Shown one piece after another: positions 61,255 to 64,000 of a DNA stretch of 64,000 bases; the first letter of the stretch is position 1, and every line of letters begins with the position of its first letter. The stretch spans positions 124,001 through 188,000 of the forward strand of contig AODO01000069.1 of NCBI GenBank assembly GCA_000341795.1, in the 5' to 3' direction. The notes under the pieces were generated by a model. That model was not told where the DNA came from. It worked only from the letters and a program-made list of their open reading frames with translations, and did not search any database. The DNA is from Rhodococcus triatomae BKS 15-14 (GTDB lineage Bacteria; Actinomycetota; Actinomycetes; Mycobacteriales; Mycobacteriaceae). Both the position numbers and the translations under genes were made by a program.

Positions 61255-61484
61255 TCAGGTGAGCGCCCGGATCCCCGGTTTCCCTTCGAGGCCTGCGGGA
61301 TTCTCGTCGTCGACAACGTAGTCGACGACACAGGAACCGTTCGTCGTGTTCACCGTGGTGCATACGACTTCGCACCGATCGTTCCCCTCGGCCCAGAATT
61401 GGACCGATCCCTCTCGACAGCCGGGTTCCTGCGCGTGCCGACGGCTGGGGACAGAAGGGTGGAGGTCACCGCCACTGCGGTCAT
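61255..61484 (-). pseudogene. Frameshifted small secreted Cys-containing protein
   Basis: The C-terminal frame (SVQFWAEGNDRCEVVCTTVN, GSCVVDYVVDDENPAGLEG) is clearly protein-like and carries several cysteines. A signal-peptide-like start (MTAVAVTSTLLSPAVGT, ATG at 61484) exists in a different frame and meets it near GTR/HAQ. One base change in length would join them to a small exported protein of about 75 residues. It is either a pseudogene or a sequencing error. Confidence 0.5.
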
Positions 61485-61520
61485 GGTCTGTCGCTGTCGC
61501 TGTCGGTCGCGGTGCTGCGG

Positions 61521-61760
61521 TCAGGCGGCTGTGAGGCGGTGCTGGTCGATGCCCAGCGACTGGACGGGGTCCTCGGCTGGACGGCAATGTGCGGCGATGG
61601 TCGCGCATCCGGGGCACCGAGTTGACGGGCTGGTGACCCAGCCGTTGGTGCGAGCGAAGGCTTCCGCGGTGATGCGGTCGCCTGCTGCCTGGAGGTAGTG
61701 GTCGCACTGACCGCATCGGATGATCCAGCGATGCGGGGCGTCGGGGTCAATGTGCAGCAT
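61521..61760 (-). CDS. Small zinc-ribbon-like protein
   Basis: A 79-residue protein with two Cys pairs, IIRCGQCDHYLQAAG and TRCPGCATIAAHC, spaced like a zinc ribbon, and the segment ITAEAFARTNGWV. The ATG at 61760 follows GAGGCCGCG and overlaps the end of the upstream gene by 14 bp. It is probably a DNA- or protein-binding accessory protein; I do not recognise the family. Confidence 0.65.
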   Translation of the reverse strand: MLHIDPDAPHRWIIRCGQCDHYLQAAGDRITAEAFARTNGWVTSPSTRCPGCATIAAHCRPAEDPVQSLGIDQHRLTAA

Positions 61761-61944
61761 CGCGGCCTCGCTTGGTCATCACGTCGATCCACCAGTCGTG
61801 CAGGGGGCTGGGGTCGGGCCAGACGAGTGGCTCCTCCACCTGGAGGGTCGGCGAGCGGTAGTCGCGGTCGGTGGCCCCTGAGTCGAGGCCTCGGCGGTCG
61901 GGGTGTGAGTCGGGGGTGGGCTGGGGGCGGTGTGTGTCCAGCAC
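61747..61944 (-). CDS. Small hypothetical protein, 65 aa
   Basis: A polar protein with DYRSPTLQVEEPLVWPDP and LHDWWIDVMTKRGRD. The GTG start has CAGGAGGAACAGGCC upstream, a strong site. It overlaps the zinc-ribbon gene and forms a small operon with it. The family is unknown; this type of short gene is common on actinobacterial integrated elements. Confidence 0.6.
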   Translation of the reverse strand: MLDTHRPQPTPDSHPDRRGLDSGATDRDYRSPTLQVEEPLVWPDPSPLHDWWIDVMTKRGRDAAH

Positions 61945-62065
61945 GGCCTGTTCCTCCTGTTGAAGCCGCGCGCTCCACTGCTGGTCGCGGCGCGGGCGTG
62001 TGAACGAGGGCGGGTTGTTGATCGACTGGCTTTCGAGTCCGCGCGGTGGGTGGCGCTGGTCCGGT

Positions 62066-62269
62066 TCATGGGGGTCGGATCATCAGTCCGGCGAGAAGGA
62101 TGCAGGCCGCAGTGCCGATTGCGACGAGGGCGGCGAGGAGCAGGGAATCGATCGCCGCGGCGACGACAACGCCGATCGGGAGGGTGGAGGTGAGCGCGAC
62201 CGTCGGTACGAAGTGCGGTCGCTTCGCGCCGTCGGTGTCGTGGACGAGCGGGTGGTGCTCGATGGTCAT
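62066..62269 (-). CDS. Small membrane protein, 67 aa
   Basis: MTIEHHPLVHDTDGAKRP as a cytoplasmic head, then two hydrophobic segments (VALTSTLPIGVVVAAAIDS and LLLAALVAIGTAACILLAG). The ATG at 62269 is preferred over a longer frame to 62395. It lies upstream of the two small genes above in the same direction. The function is unknown. Confidence 0.55.
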   Translation of the reverse strand: MTIEHHPLVHDTDGAKRPHFVPTVALTSTLPIGVVVAAAIDSLLLAALVAIGTAACILLAGLMIRPP

Positions 62270-62345
62270 GAGGTCCGTCCCGGTGCGATCGAGGTGGCAA
62301 CTGACGTTGTGTGGGACATGTGCCTTTCGGATGAGGTAGGGGTTC

Positions 62346-62723
62346 GTGAGGTTGAGTGCGCCGACTGAACGTTCGGGACGCGCGGTGTACGGCATCTCGG
62401 TGGCGTCCGAACTCTCCGGCGTGGGTCATCAGGCACTCCGGCTGTACGAGAGCAAGGGACTGCTCACTCCGGCTCGCACCGAGGGCGGTACCCGCCGCTA
62501 CAGCGACGACGACATCGCCCGGTTACGGCAGATCACCGATCTGTTCGCCGACGGCGTCAATCTCGCTGCCGTGGAACGGATCCTGACGCTGGAAGGTCGG
62601 AACGCCGACCTCGAGCACGGTGCCGGCCGACTCGAGTCCGCGAACGCACAGCTGACCTCTGACAACGCCCAAACTCGTCACGGACAACGACCAGTTACGA
62701 CAGGAGAGGGACAGCGCCCGTGA
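62346..62723 (+). CDS. HspR-like MerR-family regulator, C-terminus shifted
   Basis: A 125-residue MerR-type protein. GISVASELSGVGHQALRLYESKGLLTPARTEGGTRRYSD (about 14-55) is the winged helix-turn-helix, as in the heat-shock repressor HspR, and VNLAAVERILTLEGRN starts the dimerisation helix. After about residue 108 the frame turns into polar sequence, while the +1 frame continues a good coiled coil (LVTDNDQLRQERDSARDGRR, stop at 62748). A one-base shift near 62670 is likely. The Hsp20 gene 1 kb away is a natural HspR target, but no HAIR element is visible in between. Confidence 0.65.
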   Translation: MRLSAPTERSGRAVYGISVASELSGVGHQALRLYESKGLLTPARTEGGTRRYSDDDIARLRQITDLFADGVNLAAVERILTLEGRNADLEHGAGRLESANAQLTSDNAQTRHGQRPVTTGEGQRP

Positions 62724-62748
62724 CGGGCGCCGAGCCGACCGTCGATGA

Positions 62749-63310
62749 CGGCCCGCTGACAAAGAACGAGCAGGGGAATTGGCAGGACGATCGCGCGACA
62801 TCGCAAGCTCCGAGAGTGGTCGGGAGTCGGCTGTCTGCTCAACCGGCCACGAGGGGCGAAATTGGTGGGTGAACTCCATCGCCGGAAAGGTCAGGCGTCG
62901 ACGAGGAGTGTGGTGCCCATCTCCATGGGTAGCACGATCACCGCGAGTCACGCAACGAGACAGGCGTCCAGTTCAGGCCGCTCGGCGATCAGAAGGACGC
63001 TCCCCAGCTAGTGCTGACGGCGCTGTCGACGCAGCCACGAACGCAATGGCGGCGGGCCGTGTTCACGAATGGTCGCTCATGCACAAGAAGATCAGAATGC
63101 CGCGGGATTCCGTGGCGGTGATCGACACGGGTTCTGCGGCTGGGGGTTTCAGTTGCTGTGGGGCGGTGATGGCTGCGGGGCGGCTCCACATGATGGAGTC
63201 ACGCCGTACGGGCGCAGTGCGCAGAGCCGAATGATCGGCTCGTTGCGCCGGAATTCAGGAAACTTCGACGGGAGCGGCCCCGCAGTCGACGCACCGTTGT
63301 GGCTCGGGAT
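62749..63310. other. No supportable gene
   Basis: Only short or biased frames on both strands. The plus frame 62779-63234 is rich in Arg/Ser/Gly without recognisable domains and is probably spurious. Confidence 0.4.
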
Positions 63311-63646
63311 TCAATCACCTCCTCGATCACTGTTACAAGGTTCGCTACAGCACACGCCGCCAGCGGCCGGGGGGCCGCGTTGAGGCCCACCCGTGCTGGC
63401 TCGACGAAGATGCACGACGGTCGCCTGCCTGGCCTGGCCCGCGTCCCGAGGGGCCCGCCGAGGTGAAGATGGCAGCCTCCCCGTGAGCGTGCGCGGCGGC
63501 CCTGTCGGCGGACGGGTCGACGAGGGCATCTCCGCGAAGATGTCGTCGATCGCACTCGCCAACCATGACTCGTCCGCATCCAGGAAAGGTGCTGGGGCCG
63601 CGTCTGTGGGAGCGTCGAGGTCGAGCTCACAATCCGTGGTGATCAT
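63311..63646 (-). CDS. Hypothetical protein, C-terminus doubtful
   Basis: The N-terminal half (MITTDCELDLDAPTDAAP, FLDADESWLASAIDDIFAEM) is acidic and credible and is preceded by GGGGGTGAGACAG. After about residue 70 it becomes low-complexity, and another minus frame (LAACAVANLVTVIEEVIESR, ending at 63199) looks better, hinting at a frameshift. I cannot assign a family. Confidence 0.4.
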   Translation of the reverse strand: MITTDCELDLDAPTDAAPAPFLDADESWLASAIDDIFAEMPSSTRPPTGPPRTLTGRLPSSPRRAPRDAGQARQATVVHLRRASTGGPQRGPPAAGGVCCSEPCNSDRGGD

Positions 63647-63713
63647 CTGTCTCACCCCCTTCAAGCAAAGACCGCTGCGCCACAGCAGGTAGAGGCCGTG
63701 CCACAGCTGCGAT

Positions 63714-64000
63714 TCAGGCCATGATCGCCTGCTGGCCGGCCGTGGTCTCGACCTCGATCTTGCGCGGCTTCGCCTTCTCGGCGATCGGAATCGTCAGTCG
63801 CAGGACCCCGTCGGCGTACTTGGCCTCGATCCGATCGGTGGCGAGGTTCTCCCCGAGGAACAGCTGACGGCTGAACACTCCCCGGGGGCGTTCGGACGCC
63901 ACCAGTTCGACGTCAGGGTCGCGCTCGGGCCTTTCTGCATGCACAGTCAGCACATTGCGCTCGACGTCCAGATCCAACGAGTCCGCTGACACCCCAGGAA
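63714..64000 (-). CDS. Hsp20/alpha-crystallin small heat-shock protein, 5' end outside
   Basis: The last ~95 residues of a small heat-shock protein. [19 protein letters not shown] at the window edge continues without a start, so the gene begins beyond base 64000. The alpha-crystallin domain shows [22 protein letters not shown] and the end motif [19 protein letters not shown]. It holds unfolding proteins under stress. It follows an accessory region; the HspR-like regulator upstream in the map is a possible repressor. Confidence 0.9.
   Translation of the reverse strand, partial: PGVSADSLDLDVERNVLTVHAERPERDPDVELVASERPRGVFSRQLFLGENLATDRIEAKYADGVLRLTIPIAEKAKPRKIEVETTAGQQAIMA

Noticed and set aside
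62779-63234. 151-aa plus frame after the MerR gene
   Set aside because: No domain, no start context and biased composition.
1-64000. CRISPR arrays, tRNA/rRNA genes, insertion sequences, integrases
   Set aside because: No regularly spaced repeats, no cloverleaf or CCA-type ends noticed, and no transposase or recombinase motif found by reading both strands.

Overview
The window is GC-rich, densely packed actinobacterial chromosome, most likely Rhodococcus or a close mycolata relative. Pointers are the DUF3556 membrane protein, a complete conservon (sensor kinase, roadblock, DUF742, GTPase), an ECF42 sigma factor with its DGPF partner, a mycobacterial SigF-like promoter, an Lcp/MpaB-type oxygenase and many TetR regulators. 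No rRNA, tRNA, CRISPR array, intact insertion sequence or replication origin was seen. The genus is inferred from gene content only.

Layout. 1-8.7 kb holds lipid-linked genes (DUF3556, acyl-CoA synthetase, thiolase-like protein, SDR), the ECF42/DGPF pair with a matching promoter, and HIT, DUF808 and DUF6131 genes. 9-12.6 kb holds a large LuxR-type ATPase, a VOC protein and a small membrane protein. 12.77-17.9 kb is a tightly overlapping five-gene cassette of the STM4015-4014-4013-4012-4011 type (LRR protein, ATP-grasp-like protein, phosphatase-fold hydrolase, two radical SAM enzymes). It is conserved but of unknown function and is the best candidate here for an undescribed system. 17.9-20.6 kb has DinB-like, methyltransferase and hydrolase genes and a 45-residue GxxxG-rich peptide gene with its own hairpin terminator.

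20.66-35.03 kb is a catabolic island. It has a Zn alcohol dehydrogenase, two MFS transporters, a 2-oxoacid dehydrogenase complex (E1 alpha, E1 beta, E3, and an E2 split into separate lipoyl and catalytic genes), a phosphotransferase/acyl-CoA dehydrogenase pair like the two halves of ACAD10/11, and a dedicated lipoyl synthase. Two paralogous TetR regulators lie inside it, and at least four copies of a shared 24-bp operator-like sequence tie it together. The substrate is not readable from sequence; an acetoin/diol-like compound or a 4-hydroxy acid are the best guesses.

35-44.6 kb carries TetR-controlled small operons (Asp-nucleophile hydrolase; hypothetical protein plus SDR; Lcp-like oxygenase), a long-form GAPDH, a DUF3500 lipoprotein and an SRPBCC protein. 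44.7-48.6 kb is the conservon, probably read from a leaderless promoter, followed by a HEAT-repeat-like protein. 50.9-55.2 kb is an HSP90-family/TPR operon with a YbjN gene upstream, then a SMI1/KNR4 protein. 56.2-59 kb encodes an arginine/ornithine-type permease and arginine deiminase without the rest of the ADI pathway. 59-63.7 kb is a degraded accessory stretch with surface-protein and frameshifted remnants, small genes and an HspR-like MerR gene with a shifted C-terminus. The window ends inside an Hsp20 gene.
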